DNA of 29,791 nt, taken from contig USTC01000001.1 of the NCBI GenBank assembly GCA_900557505.1, forward strand, positions 1-29,791, in the 5' to 3' direction. The position numbers and the translations under genes are program-made. A model generated the notes under the pieces. The model was not told where the DNA came from, did not search any database, and saw only the letters and a list, made by a program, of their open reading frames with translations. The first letter of the stretch is position 1; each line of letters opens with the position of its first letter. This DNA is from an uncultured Collinsella sp. Lineage in GTDB: Bacteria > Actinomycetota > Coriobacteriia > Coriobacteriales > Coriobacteriaceae. Positions 14,812 to 21,611 of the stretch are shown here, piece by piece.

Positions 14812-15693
14812 ATGGAATACGCTCTCTCCAACGATTCGATTTCTATTAAGGTGTCCACGGCTGGTGGTTCGTTTACCTCGATCGAGGCCGGAGGTCGCGA
14901 GTATCTGTGGCAGGGCGATCCCGCCGTGTGGTCTGGCCAGGCACCGATTTGCTTCCCGATTTGCGGAGGCTTGCGCGACAACAGCGCCATGACGTTTGCC
15001 GGGCATCACGTGAAGCTCGCCCGCCACGGGTTTGCGCGCAAGCAAGAGTGGAAGCTGCTGAGCCAGAGCGAGAACGAGCTGGCGATGTGCCTGGCTTCGG
15101 AGGATAACGCCGCGCTGCTGAGCGATTATCCGTATCCGTTTAAGCTTGTCGCCCGCTATGCGCTCGAGGACGCTGCCGTGCGCGTTTCCTACGAGGTCAC
15201 CAACGAGGGCACCGAGGATATGCCGTTCTTTATTGGCGGTCATCCCGGCTTTAGGTGTCCACTCGATGAGGGCGAGGCCTATACGGACTACGAGCTGCGC
15301 TTTGAGAAGGACGAGGCTGCTGAGCTTTGCACTGCCGTCCCCTCGACTGGCTTGATTGACGTGACCAATCGCTCCAAGAACCCCATGGTGGGAAAGACGC
15401 TGCCCCTGTCGCATGAGCTCTTCGATTTTGCGGAGACCATCTTCGACGTGCTCGAGAGTCGTCAGGTCACGCTTTCCAAAAAGGGCGAGGACAAGGGCGT
15501 CCGCCTGAGCTTTGAGGGCTTCCCATATCTCATTGTGTGGAGCAAGCCCGAGGGCGATTTTGTGGCGGTTGAGCCCTGGGGCGGCCTTTCGACCTGCTCC
15601 GATGAGGACGACGTGCTTGAGCATAAGCGTGGCTGCCTTGTCGCCAAGCCCAAGGAGACCGTCGTTCGCTCGTTCACGATTGAGATTCTGTAA
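14812..15693 (+). CDS. Aldose 1-epimerase family protein (LacX-like)
   Basis: The 293-residue protein is a galactose-mutarotase-like beta-sandwich enzyme of the LacX/YeaD kind. Marks: YLWQGDPAVWSGQAPICFPICGGL near residues 32-55, HGFARKQEW (first conserved His), FFIGGHPGFRCPL (second conserved His), and KPEGDFVAVEPWGGLSTCSD near the end with the catalytic Glu region. It probably interconverts anomers of a hexose or hexose phosphate. The start is ATG 14812 with AAGGATG; the frame is open further upstream, but no better start is seen. It lies about 60 bases before lacC; lacX is also associated with tagatose-6-phosphate genes in lactococci, which supports a shared pathway. Confidence 0.85.
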   Translation: MEYALSNDSISIKVSTAGGSFTSIEAGGREYLWQGDPAVWSGQAPICFPICGGLRDNSAMTFAGHHVKLARHGFARKQEWKLLSQSENELAMCLASEDNAALLSDYPYPFKLVARYALEDAAVRVSYEVTNEGTEDMPFFIGGHPGFRCPLDEGEAYTDYELRFEKDEAAELCTAVPSTGLIDVTNRSKNPMVGKTLPLSHELFDFAETIFDVLESRQVTLSKKGEDKGVRLSFEGFPYLIVWSKPEGDFVAVEPWGGLSTCSDEDDVLEHKRGCLVAKPKETVVRSFTIEIL

Positions 15694-15752
15694 TTCCGTT
15701 TTGTCGACTCGTATCGCGAGGCACAAGGAGCCTGCGAGATAAGGAGCTAAAA

Positions 15753-16688
15753 ATGATCCTCACCGTTACGATGAACCCGTCTGTCGATACGCGCTATCAG
15801 CTCGACGAGCTCGTTATCGACGACGTCAACCGCGTGACGCCCGAAAAGACCGCCGGCGGCAAGGGCCTCAACGTGGCCCGTGTGCTGGGTCAGCTAGGCG
15901 ACGACGTTGTGGCAACCGGTCTGCTCGGCGGCCACATGGGCGCCTACATGGCTGAGCTCATGGACGCCAACGGTATTAACAACGACTTTGTGCCCATCAA
16001 GGGCGAGACTCGCATTTGCCTCAACATCCTCCACGCCGGCAACCAGACTGAGCTGCTCGAGAGTGGCCCGACAATTGCCCCCGAGGAGCTCGATGCCTTT
16101 ACCGCCAAGTTTACTGAGCTTGCGGGCAAGGCCGACGTCGTCACCATTTCGGGTTCTCTGCCCCGCGGTGTCGAGGCAGACTACTATGCCAAGATCACGG
16201 GCATTGCCGAGAACGCCGGAGCCAAGGTGCTGCTCGATACCTCGGGTGCTTCGCTCGAGGCCGCCCTTAAGTCCGAAATTAAGCCCGAGCTGGTCAAGCC
16301 TAACCTGACCGAGATCAACGGCCTTCTGGGCACGAGCTTTACCACCGACGATGTGGACGAGCTCCGCGCCGCGCTCGCCTCTGATGCCCGCTTCTCCGAT
16401 ATCCCCTGGGTCGTCGTGTCCATGGGCGCTGCCGGCTCCGTTGGCTTCCACAATGGCCGTGCGTTCCGCGCAAAGACGCCCGATATCCCTGCCGTTAACG
16501 CCACGGGCTCTGGTGACTCCACTATCGCTGGCTTCGCGCATGCCATTGCTGCTGGCGCAGACGACGAGACGGTGCTGCGTACCGCCAACACCTGCGGCAA
16601 GCTCAACGCCATGGATCCCATGACCGGCCATCTAGTCATGGACCGTTGGGACGAGGTCTACAACGGCGTTGTCGTGACCGAGCTGTAA
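15753..16688 (+). CDS. lacC: Tagatose-6-phosphate kinase (LacC), PfkB family
   Basis: LacC uses ATP to turn tagatose-6-phosphate into tagatose-1,6-bisphosphate in the cytoplasm. The 311-residue protein shows the PfkB-family layout: MNPSVDTRYQLDEL, then TPEKTAGGKGLNVARVL (substrate glycines at about 34-40, a LacC/FruK-type motif), ISGSLPRGV, the phosphate loop KPNLTEI, VSMGAAGSVGF, and NATGSGDSTIAGF with catalytic Asp255. FruK (1-phosphofructokinase) is the alternative, but AgaS in the same region yields exactly the LacC substrate. The ribosome binding site is AAGGAG. No bisphosphate aldolase gene (lacD, kbaY/gatY) is in the window. A nagA remnant begins 34 bases after the stop. Confidence 0.87.
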   Translation: MILTVTMNPSVDTRYQLDELVIDDVNRVTPEKTAGGKGLNVARVLGQLGDDVVATGLLGGHMGAYMAELMDANGINNDFVPIKGETRICLNILHAGNQTELLESGPTIAPEELDAFTAKFTELAGKADVVTISGSLPRGVEADYYAKITGIAENAGAKVLLDTSGASLEAALKSEIKPELVKPNLTEINGLLGTSFTTDDVDELRAALASDARFSDIPWVVVSMGAAGSVGFHNGRAFRAKTPDIPAVNATGSGDSTIAGFAHAIAAGADDETVLRTANTCGKLNAMDPMTGHLVMDRWDEVYNGVVVTEL

Positions 16689-16721
16689 GGGCTTGGGCGT
16701 CGGCCCCGGCATCGTTTGCTA

Positions 16722-16853
16722 GCTCATGTCGACGACAAGTGCGATAGCATTATGTCGGGGCGCGACGCCGACGTTGTCGTGTTCAATCCCGACCTTACCC
16801 TGGTCGAGGCGTATGTGGGTGGCAACAGCGTCGGTAACGCGTTTGCCGAGTAG
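16722..16853 (+). pseudogene. Remnant of a second nagA: last 43 codons only
   Basis: Read in the frame that ends at the TAG at 16851-16853, this stretch gives AHVDDKCDSIMSGRDADV, then VVFNPDLTLVEAYVGGNSV, then GNAFAE. This aligns residue for residue with the end of the intact NagA (AHIEDKCGSIMPGRDADF..., ending GNAFTE), about three quarters identical. Upstream similarity stops abruptly, a few codons into the space after lacC, and there is no start codon or ribosome binding site. It is a leftover of a nagA paralogue lost by deletion or recombination, not a gene. Confidence 0.9.
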
Positions 16854-16885
16854 CCGCCAAAGAAGCGATCCGAGAGGGGATTTAG

Positions 16886-17359
16886 ATGATTTACGGTGCA
16901 TTGGGCGATATCGAGGAGTACCGCGGAATGCTCAAGGGCCTCGACGTGCTGATCGATTGGCTCGAGGAGAACGACCCGGCGGAGCTCGAGGTCGGCAGCC
17001 ATCCGATTCTGGGCGACAAGGTCTTTGCGAACGTCATGGCTCCCACGACGCGTCCCGAGGCAGAGGCTCACTACGAGACGCATCAGCGCTATCACGACCT
17101 GCAGATCGACATTGAGGGTCGCGAGGCCTTTAAGGTTGCCACGGGCAGCCTGACGCTGGTCCAGGAGTTTGACGAGAAGGACGACTACGACCTGGTCGAT
17201 TCAGACGCCTCGATTGCCGGCGATCTTGCCGACGACAAGTTCGCGCTGTTCGTTGCCGGCGAGCCTCACATGCCCACGCTCGAGTTCCCGGGCGATGGCG
17301 CGCAGCCGGTCAAGAAGATCTGCTTTAAGCTGCTTGCAGATGCTTACTGGGAGGAGTAA
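16886..17359 (+). CDS. YhcH/YjgK/YiaL (DUF386) family cupin-like protein
   Basis: The 157-residue cytoplasmic protein has the family pattern: MIYGALGDIEEYRG at the start, HPILGDKVFANVMAPTTRPEAEAHYETHQRYHDLQIDIEGRE in the middle (the HxxxxDLQ block carries probable metal ligands), FALFVAGEPHMP, and VKKICFKL at the end. Relatives include EbgC and YhcH, associated with sialic acid and other amino-sugar pathways, perhaps as anomerases or sugar-phosphate binders; the reaction is not established. GAGAGGGG precedes ATG 16886. It follows lacC and the nagA remnant in the same direction and is closed by the terminator at 17420-17468, so it likely belongs to the sugar cluster. Confidence 0.88.
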   Translation: MIYGALGDIEEYRGMLKGLDVLIDWLEENDPAELEVGSHPILGDKVFANVMAPTTRPEAEAHYETHQRYHDLQIDIEGREAFKVATGSLTLVQEFDEKDDYDLVDSDASIAGDLADDKFALFVAGEPHMPTLEFPGDGAQPVKKICFKLLADAYWEE

Positions 17360-17419
17360 CGCGCTGCTCGGCTGAGCTGTTCGTGTTGTGAGCGTTTTCC
17401 TTTGGGGGAGCGCGCTTAG

Positions 17420-17468
17420 GCCCCGCTGATCGCGGTTCCTTTGGGGATTGCGGCTGGCGGGGCTTTTT
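17420..17468 (+). terminator. Terminator of the lacC/yhcH segment
   Basis: GCCCCGC (17420-17426) pairs with GCGGGGC (17457-17463); an inner helix CGCGGTTCC/GGGGATTGCG with G-T pairs extends the stem, and TTTTT follows. Confidence 0.75.
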
Positions 17469-17531
17469 GTTGAGTAGGGGAGTTGCCGGCGGCGTTGTGC
17501 TTGGATTGGCATTGTGCGATAAATCGGCAAC

Positions 17532-17555
17532 AAAAAAAGCCGCCCGAAGGCGGCT
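17532..17555 (-). terminator. Terminator of tRNA-Thr
   Basis: On the minus strand AGCCGCC-TTCG-GGCGGCT forms a 7-bp stem with a UUCG tetraloop followed by seven Ts, 11 bases after the tRNA 3' end. Confidence 0.9.
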
Positions 17556-17566
17556 ATCTTGTGCAA

Positions 17567-17642
17567 TGGAGCCAGCGACCGGGCTCGAACCGGTGACCCC
17601 CGCTTTACGAGAGCGGTGCTCTACCAACTGAGCTACGCTGGC
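17567..17642 (-). tRNA. tRNA-Thr (anticodon CGT)
   Basis: On the minus strand the 76 bases fold as a full cloverleaf: acceptor GCCAGCG paired with CGCTGGC, D arm GCTCAGTTGGTAGAGC, anticodon stem CCGCT/AGCGG around the loop CTCGTAA with anticodon CGT (reads ACG), T arm ACCGG-TTCGAGC-CCGGT, discriminator T and encoded CCA. It is followed by a terminator and stands alone. I saw no duplicated 3' end nearby that would mark an integrated element. Confidence 0.97.
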
Positions 17643-17799
17643 GGCCATGTGATGACGCAACTGAGGCGTCAACGGCTGTCTATGATACGTGACATCGCAA
17701 ATCCGCGCAAGTGTTCTGACGGCTTTTCTCACTTTAAATGCACTAATATTGAAGGCGTGATGTCTTGCTCTTACGGATCTCAAGCAGAATGGGGCGGCG

Positions 17800-18279
17800 A
17801 TGGCTCAACCCAAGATTCTTCTCACGCGTATCGATGACCGGTTTATTTACGGACAAGACGTTGAGCTGTGGAACGAAGCCGTGGGTTCCAACCTTGTCCT
17901 AATCGTCAACGATGAGATCGCGGCGGATTCACGCCAATGGGCACCCATGAGGGTGGCGGCGCCAGAAGGCGTTTGGACGCGGTTTTTCTCGGTGCAAAGG
18001 ACTATCGACATCATTCATACCGCAACGCCGCGCCAGTTGATTCTGATCATGGTGGCCTCGCCCGCCGATGCGCTCGCGCTGGTTAAGGGCGGTGTGCCGA
18101 TAACCAAGATCAGCATTGGTCACATGCAAGCAGGGGAGGGCAAGCGCCCTGTAACGCCCGCCGTTGCCGTAGACGATACGGACATCGCTGCCTTCAAAGA
18201 GCTACAAGAACTCGGCATAGAGCTAGAAATCCGTTACCTCCCCAGCTCCAACCCCGACCCCATCCAACTAGTCATTTAA
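17800..18279 (+). CDS. Orphan EIIB-like protein of the mannose PTS family, active-site His replaced by Tyr
   Basis: The 159-residue protein is a full-length paralogue of the EIIB at 8076: MAQPKILLTRIDDRF opens it, then FFSVQRTIDIIHTATPRQ, LALVKGGVPITKISIGHMQ and FKELQELGIELEIRYLPSS. The active-site loop that reads RIDNRLVHGQV in working EIIB reads RIDDRFIYGQD here: His17 is Tyr (codon TAC), so it cannot take phosphate from EIIA in the usual way. It has no EIIA, EIIC or EIID beside it and only a poor ribosome binding site (GGGGCGG). The frame is otherwise intact and conserved, so it is more likely a regulatory or binding protein than a dead gene. It is bounded by tRNA-Thr and a hairpin at 18306-18337. 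Confidence 0.85.
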   Translation: MAQPKILLTRIDDRFIYGQDVELWNEAVGSNLVLIVNDEIAADSRQWAPMRVAAPEGVWTRFFSVQRTIDIIHTATPRQLILIMVASPADALALVKGGVPITKISIGHMQAGEGKRPVTPAVAVDDTDIAAFKELQELGIELEIRYLPSSNPDPIQLVI

Positions 18280-18305
18280 GAACGTCCCCAATGACTAGGT
18301 AGCAA

Positions 18306-18337
18306 AGCGCCCGTCGGCGGTGGTGCCGGCGGGCGCT
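18306..18337. terminator. Hairpin between converging genes
   Basis: AGCGCCCGTCGGC and GCCGGCGGGCGCT pair over 13 positions with one mismatch around a 6-base loop. T-runs are weak on both sides. It separates the orphan EIIB gene from galM. Confidence 0.6.
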
Positions 18338-18363
18338 GCTGTGCGATATGTCGCGTTGTGGGC

Positions 18364-19416
18364 TTAGTGCCTCATAAAGTGGTATTCGATCACATTGCTG
18401 TAGGGGTGACCCGGGCCCACAATGCCCTGTGGGAACAGCGGCTGGTGCGGCGTGTCGGGGTACATCTCTGCCTCGAGGGCAAAGCCGGCGCCCCAGCCAT
18501 AGTTAGCATCGTCCTTGGCGTGCTCGTCGCCCAGCCAGTTGCCGGTGTAGAGCTGCACGCCCGGGGCGGTGGTGTAGTAGTCAAGCTCGCGACCGGTCCA
18601 CATCTCCTCGACGTGCATCGCGCGGCGCAGATTACGGCCGTACTGATAGCCATCGATGCACAGGCAGTGGTCGTAGCCGCGTGCCTGCTTAATCTGCGGG
18701 TCGTCGGCTTCCATGCCGGGGGCGACGGGGCGCAGCTCACGGAAGTCAAACGGCGTGCCCTCGACCGGAGCAATCTCGCCGGTAGGGATGTTTTGCTCGT
18801 TAATGGGCAGGTAGTGGGCAGCGTTGGCGACAAAGAAATGTTCGCAGTCCATGCCGGCGTTATGGCCGGCAAGGTTAAAGTACGTGTGGTTGGTCATGGA
18901 CACGTACGTGGCGCGGTCGCTCTCGCAGCCATATTCGATACGGAAGCAGCCGGTGCGTGTAACGGTAAACACGGCCGTAAAGGTGCGGTTGCCGGGGAGA
19001 CCCAGCTCGCCATCCTCAAGCGAGGTGGTCATGCGCACGGCGTTATGGGCCTCGTCGAGCTCAACGTCCCACACGCGTTTATGCAGACCGTGCTCAAGAT
19101 CGCTGTGCAGGTTGTTGGCGCCCTCGTTGGCGGGCATATGCCAGTCCGTGCCGGCGATGGTGATCGTGGCGCCCGCGGTGCGGTTTGCCACGGGGCCGAT
19201 GGTCGCGCCAAAGCAGGCGGGGTTGTCAAAGTAATCCTCGAGCTTATCGAAGCCCAGCACCACATCGCGCACGTTGCCGGGAATGTCGGGCACGTCGACA
19301 CCAAGCACGGTGGCGCCATAGTCCATAATGCGAACGCAGATCTCGGGCCCGTTGAGGGTGTAACGATGAACGGGGGTACCGCACGGCGCGGTGCCGAAAA
19401 GCTCGGAAGTGATCAT
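18364..19416 (-). CDS. galM: Aldose 1-epimerase (galactose mutarotase, GalM)
   Basis: GalM interconverts alpha and beta anomers of galactose and other aldoses in the cytoplasm. The 350-residue protein has RIMDYGATVLGVDVPD, FGATIGPVANRTAGATI, NLHSDLEHGLHKRVW (first catalytic-region His), MTNHTYFNLAGH (second His), and the C-terminal PGVQLYTGNWLG, which includes the conserved Tyr; a catalytic Glu is expected near GFALEAEMYPDTPHQP. Length is normal. The ATG at 19416 has AGGA upstream; a longer frame to 19476 has a poorer start. It is divergent from the DeoR-type gene, sharing about 200 bases of control DNA. Confidence 0.92.
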   Translation of the reverse strand: MITSELFGTAPCGTPVHRYTLNGPEICVRIMDYGATVLGVDVPDIPGNVRDVVLGFDKLEDYFDNPACFGATIGPVANRTAGATITIAGTDWHMPANEGANNLHSDLEHGLHKRVWDVELDEAHNAVRMTTSLEDGELGLPGNRTFTAVFTVTRTGCFRIEYGCESDRATYVSMTNHTYFNLAGHNAGMDCEHFFVANAAHYLPINEQNIPTGEIAPVEGTPFDFRELRPVAPGMEADDPQIKQARGYDHCLCIDGYQYGRNLRRAMHVEEMWTGRELDYYTTAPGVQLYTGNWLGDEHAKDDANYGWGAGFALEAEMYPDTPHQPLFPQGIVGPGHPYSNVIEYHFMRH

Positions 19417-19561
19417 TTGGTTCCTAACATCGAGGTATTTCCGACAAACTGTAGCGCGAACAGGCGAGATTATCACTACACCCCACTAAAGCAGGGGGTA
19501 TTTTTCTCAAAAAAGTGATGATTGGAGCTGTGCGGGCGTTCATTTTTGACGCGCATGGGTC

Positions 19562-19570
19562 TGATACAAT
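19562..19570 (+). promoter_or_regulatory. Extended -10 promoter of the DeoR-type regulator
   Basis: TGATACAAT is an extended -10 (TGN plus TACAAT). TTGACG lies too close (13 bases) for a standard -35, so the -10 probably carries most of the recognition. Confidence 0.45.
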
Positions 19571-19622
19571 TTGTTCGTTACTGTTTGAATGATATGCACG
19601 CATAGAACGGCGAGGATTCATC

Positions 19623-20387
19623 GTGATTAAGGCAGAGCGACAGGATAAGGTTCGTCAGCTGCTCGATGAGCAGGGCACGGTTTCGGTTAAGGAGATTTCG
19701 GATGCGTTAGGTGTCTCGGACATGACGATCCGTCGCGACCTTGAGGAGCTTGCAAGCCTGGGCGAGATCGAGCGCGTGCACGGCGGCGCCCGTAGTGCGC
19801 AGAGTCGCCCGCACGCTATGTTGCGCCATGAGTATTCGCACAGTGAAAAGCGCACTAAGCATGCCGAGGAAAAGCTGCAGATCGCGCGCCGCGCCGTTGG
19901 GCTCATCGAGGAGGGCTCGACCATCTTTTTGGGGACGGGCACTACAGTTGAGCAGATGGCCTCGATGCTGCCGGCGTGCCGCCTACGCATCGTGACTAAT
20001 TCGCTTTCGGTGTTTAATCTGCTCGAGGCGCGCGAAGACTGCGACCTGTGTCTCGTGGGCGGTATGTACCGTCGCCGCACTGCCGCCTTTGTGGGCCCCA
20101 CGGCCGAGGACACCTTGCGCGCACTGGGGATCGACGCAGCCTTTATCGGCGCAAACGGCATTCTGGACGGCGACGTGTCTACGTCTAACATGGAAGAGGG
20201 CCGCATCCAGCAGCTCGCCTTTAGCAAGGCCGATTCACGCTACCTCATCGCCGACTCCAGCAAGATCGGCAAGCGCGACTTCTACACCTTCTGCCGCCTG
20301 GACAGTTTGGACGCCGTGGTGTGCGAGCCGGGTATCGCCGCCGAGGATCGTGTCGCCATCGAGGAGCACACGCAGGTCATCTGCTAA
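19623..20387 (+). CDS. DeoR/GlpR-family sugar-phosphate repressor (LacR-like)
   Basis: The 254-residue protein has the classic DeoR N-terminal winged helix: ERQDKVRQLLDEQGTVSVKEISDALGVSDMTIRRDLEELASLGEIERVHGGA in broken segments (residues about 5-57). The sensor domain follows: GSTIFLGTGTTVEQMA, IVTNSLSVFNLL, LVGGMYRRRTAAFVGPTAEDTL, AFIGANGI, and ADSSKIGKRDF, the usual sugar-phosphate-binding set. Family members are repressors released by a phosphorylated sugar intermediate; LacR and AgaR sense tagatose-6-phosphate, which would suit the cluster, but the ligand is inference. The start is GTG 19623 with GAGGA before it. It may control galM, which is divergent, and lacC. Confidence 0.9.
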   Translation: MIKAERQDKVRQLLDEQGTVSVKEISDALGVSDMTIRRDLEELASLGEIERVHGGARSAQSRPHAMLRHEYSHSEKRTKHAEEKLQIARRAVGLIEEGSTIFLGTGTTVEQMASMLPACRLRIVTNSLSVFNLLEAREDCDLCLVGGMYRRRTAAFVGPTAEDTLRALGIDAAFIGANGILDGDVSTSNMEEGRIQQLAFSKADSRYLIADSSKIGKRDFYTFCRLDSLDAVVCEPGIAAEDRVAIEEHTQVIC

Positions 20388-20443
20388 CTAGCGCTACGGG
20401 ATTGCCAACGGGCGATGCGGGAGGACTTTTACCTCCTGTCATT

Positions 20444-20497
20444 GTGGAAACCAGCGCGTCAGCGCTACGCGATATGACGCGCAAATGAGGATTCCAC
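20444..20497. repeat. Nested inverted repeat
   Basis: GTGGAA (20444-20449) pairs with TTCCAC (20492-20497), and inside it GCGCGTCA (20454-20461) pairs with TGACGCGC (20475-20482). The fold is a two-step hairpin with an AGCGCTACGCGATA-type loop. It could be an end-of-transcript structure for the DeoR-type gene; there is no T-run. Confidence 0.55.
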
Positions 20498-20506
20498 TAT
20501 CAAATC

Positions 20507-20807
20507 GTCTCAACCTGTAACAGGTAGGGGTGAAACCACCAACCAGATGTTGCAGATTGAGATTTTTGACCCGGCCTATTCCGTTTGTCTCGATCTGTAA
20601 CAGCTAGGACCGAATAATTCAGCTAGTTGTTACAGATTTAGATTGGGGATATTGGCCTGTGTATTCATCTCAATCTGTAACATCTAGACGTCCAAAACCG
20701 GTCTTAGTGTTACAGATTGAGACAATTCGGCGGGGTCTACCTTGTTTGTCTCGATCTGTAACGGTTAGGACTTAAAAACTCGGCTACGTGTTACAGATCG
20801 AGACAAA
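20507..20807. repeat. Array of four ~57-bp imperfect palindromes at an 80-bp period
   Basis: Units begin at about 20507, 20587, 20667 and 20748, so the period is 80, 80 and 81 bases. Each has a left arm close to GTCTCAATCTGTAACA, a variable middle of about 24 bases, and a right arm close to TGTTACAGATTGAGAC. Eight copies of the 16-mer thus alternate in orientation. Units 3 and 4 differ from each other (CAATC versus CGATC) but keep both arms complementary, which hints at selection for pairing or for symmetric binding. Spacers of about 23 bases between units share no sequence. Function is unknown. Confidence 0.9.
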
Positions 20808-20819
20808 AGAAAAAGAACA

Positions 20820-21539
20820 TTAGGACTTGAAAATAAAGTTTTGATAAGGGATTCGCCCAGTTAAGACGGTGCGGCAGACAATTGAGATTAGTTTGCCTCC
20901 GGAGTCGTAAGCATAATGAGTCAGTTCGATGACCGGAAGTTTTGCAACACCATAATTACTGGCTTCGGAATCGCTAAGCTGACGTGCTCTATAGCTTTCC
21001 CTAACAGATTGGATAGACTTGGACAAGTCGTCCATGATTCTGCTAAATGCCTGAAAATCTAACTGGTTATTCGGAACGCGCGACTTTGAAATGAAGAACG
21101 TATCAGCGCCTATGAAGCTGCCTTCAAGTTCGTAGGTCAATTCAAGACGCTGAATTTCATCGCGACTTTGACATCCAAATTGTTGGAGCATCATTACGGA
21201 AATTGGACGACCTGATGTGAGGCCGCCGAAATGTTTGGTGATGGCATCCGGATCAACGCCATCGCAATGGCTTGCAAAGTCAAAGTCTAAAAGTGAATTG
21301 AGCTCGCTAACGCGTTTCGGTGCAACAAACGATCCCTTACCTTGGATTCGATAGATACTTCCACGACGCTCCAGCTCACTCATGGCAAGTCGGACGGTTG
21401 TTCTGCTTACGGCGTATTCGTCGCAGAGTTCCATTTCTGTTGGAAGTTTATCGTCTGCTTGATATTCATCGACGATCTGCTTGAGCAGCGCGTCGGTGAG
21501 CTGTAAATAGAGTGGCCGTTTTTCGTGTGTATCGAGCAT
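20820..21539 (-). CDS. GntR-family regulator with UTRA-like domain
   Basis: The 239-residue protein has a GntR winged helix (about residues 8-70; [20 protein letters not shown], then [29 protein letters not shown], then [12 protein letters not shown]). A C-terminal UTRA-like ligand domain follows ([24 protein letters not shown], then [26 protein letters not shown]). It is diverged from the regulator at 10707. I start at ATG 21539, which has GAGG five bases upstream; an ATG at 21557 has a poorer site. It lies downstream of the barrel-like gene on the same strand and probably regulates it and the divergent EIICB gene. A palindrome at 22579-22596 is a candidate operator. Its 3' end abuts the hairpin array. 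Confidence 0.87.
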   Translation of the reverse strand: MLDTHEKRPLYLQLTDALLKQIVDEYQADDKLPTEMELCDEYAVSRTTVRLAMSELERRGSIYRIQGKGSFVAPKRVSELNSLLDFDFASHCDGVDPDAITKHFGGLTSGRPISVMMLQQFGCQSRDEIQRLELTYELEGSFIGADTFFISKSRVPNNQLDFQAFSRIMDDLSKSIQSVRESYRARQLSDSEASNYGVAKLPVIELTHYAYDSGGKLISIVCRTVLTGRIPYQNFIFKS

Positions 21540-21611
21540 TAGAGCCTCAGTTTGCATGTTGGTTATACCTGATGGTTGCCTCAGTCGGGATGTAACGTGG
21601 GCAAGGTAACC

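Larger units (their letters stand above)
20388..20819. other. Gene-free stretch holding nested and tandem inverted repeats
   Basis: No coding frame is credible here. After the regulator stop come a short GGAGG/CCTCC hairpin, the nested inverted repeat at 20444-20497, and then four tandem hairpin units at 20507-20807. The following gene on the minus strand stops about 13 bases after the last unit. Confidence 0.7.

Noticed and set aside
16726..17115. 129-codon open frame after lacC
   Set aside because: It is out of frame with both the nagA remnant and the YhcH-family gene and overlaps the latter; it has no family pattern.
17567..17642. Integrated element at tRNA-Thr
   Set aside because: I found no integrase and no repeated copy of the tRNA 3' end in the window, although the atypical EIIB gene next to it made me look.
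18358..19518. 386-codon plus-strand open frame opposite galM
   Set aside because: All GalM motifs are on the minus strand; the plus-strand product has no recognisable domain.
20507..20807. CRISPR array
   Set aside because: The 16-mers alternate in orientation and the 23-24-base gaps are not bounded by direct repeats of one kind; there are no cas genes.
20507..20807. Integron attC cassette sites
   Set aside because: The ends lack the RYYYAAC/GTTRRRY core sites, no integrase is present, and no cassette genes lie between the units.
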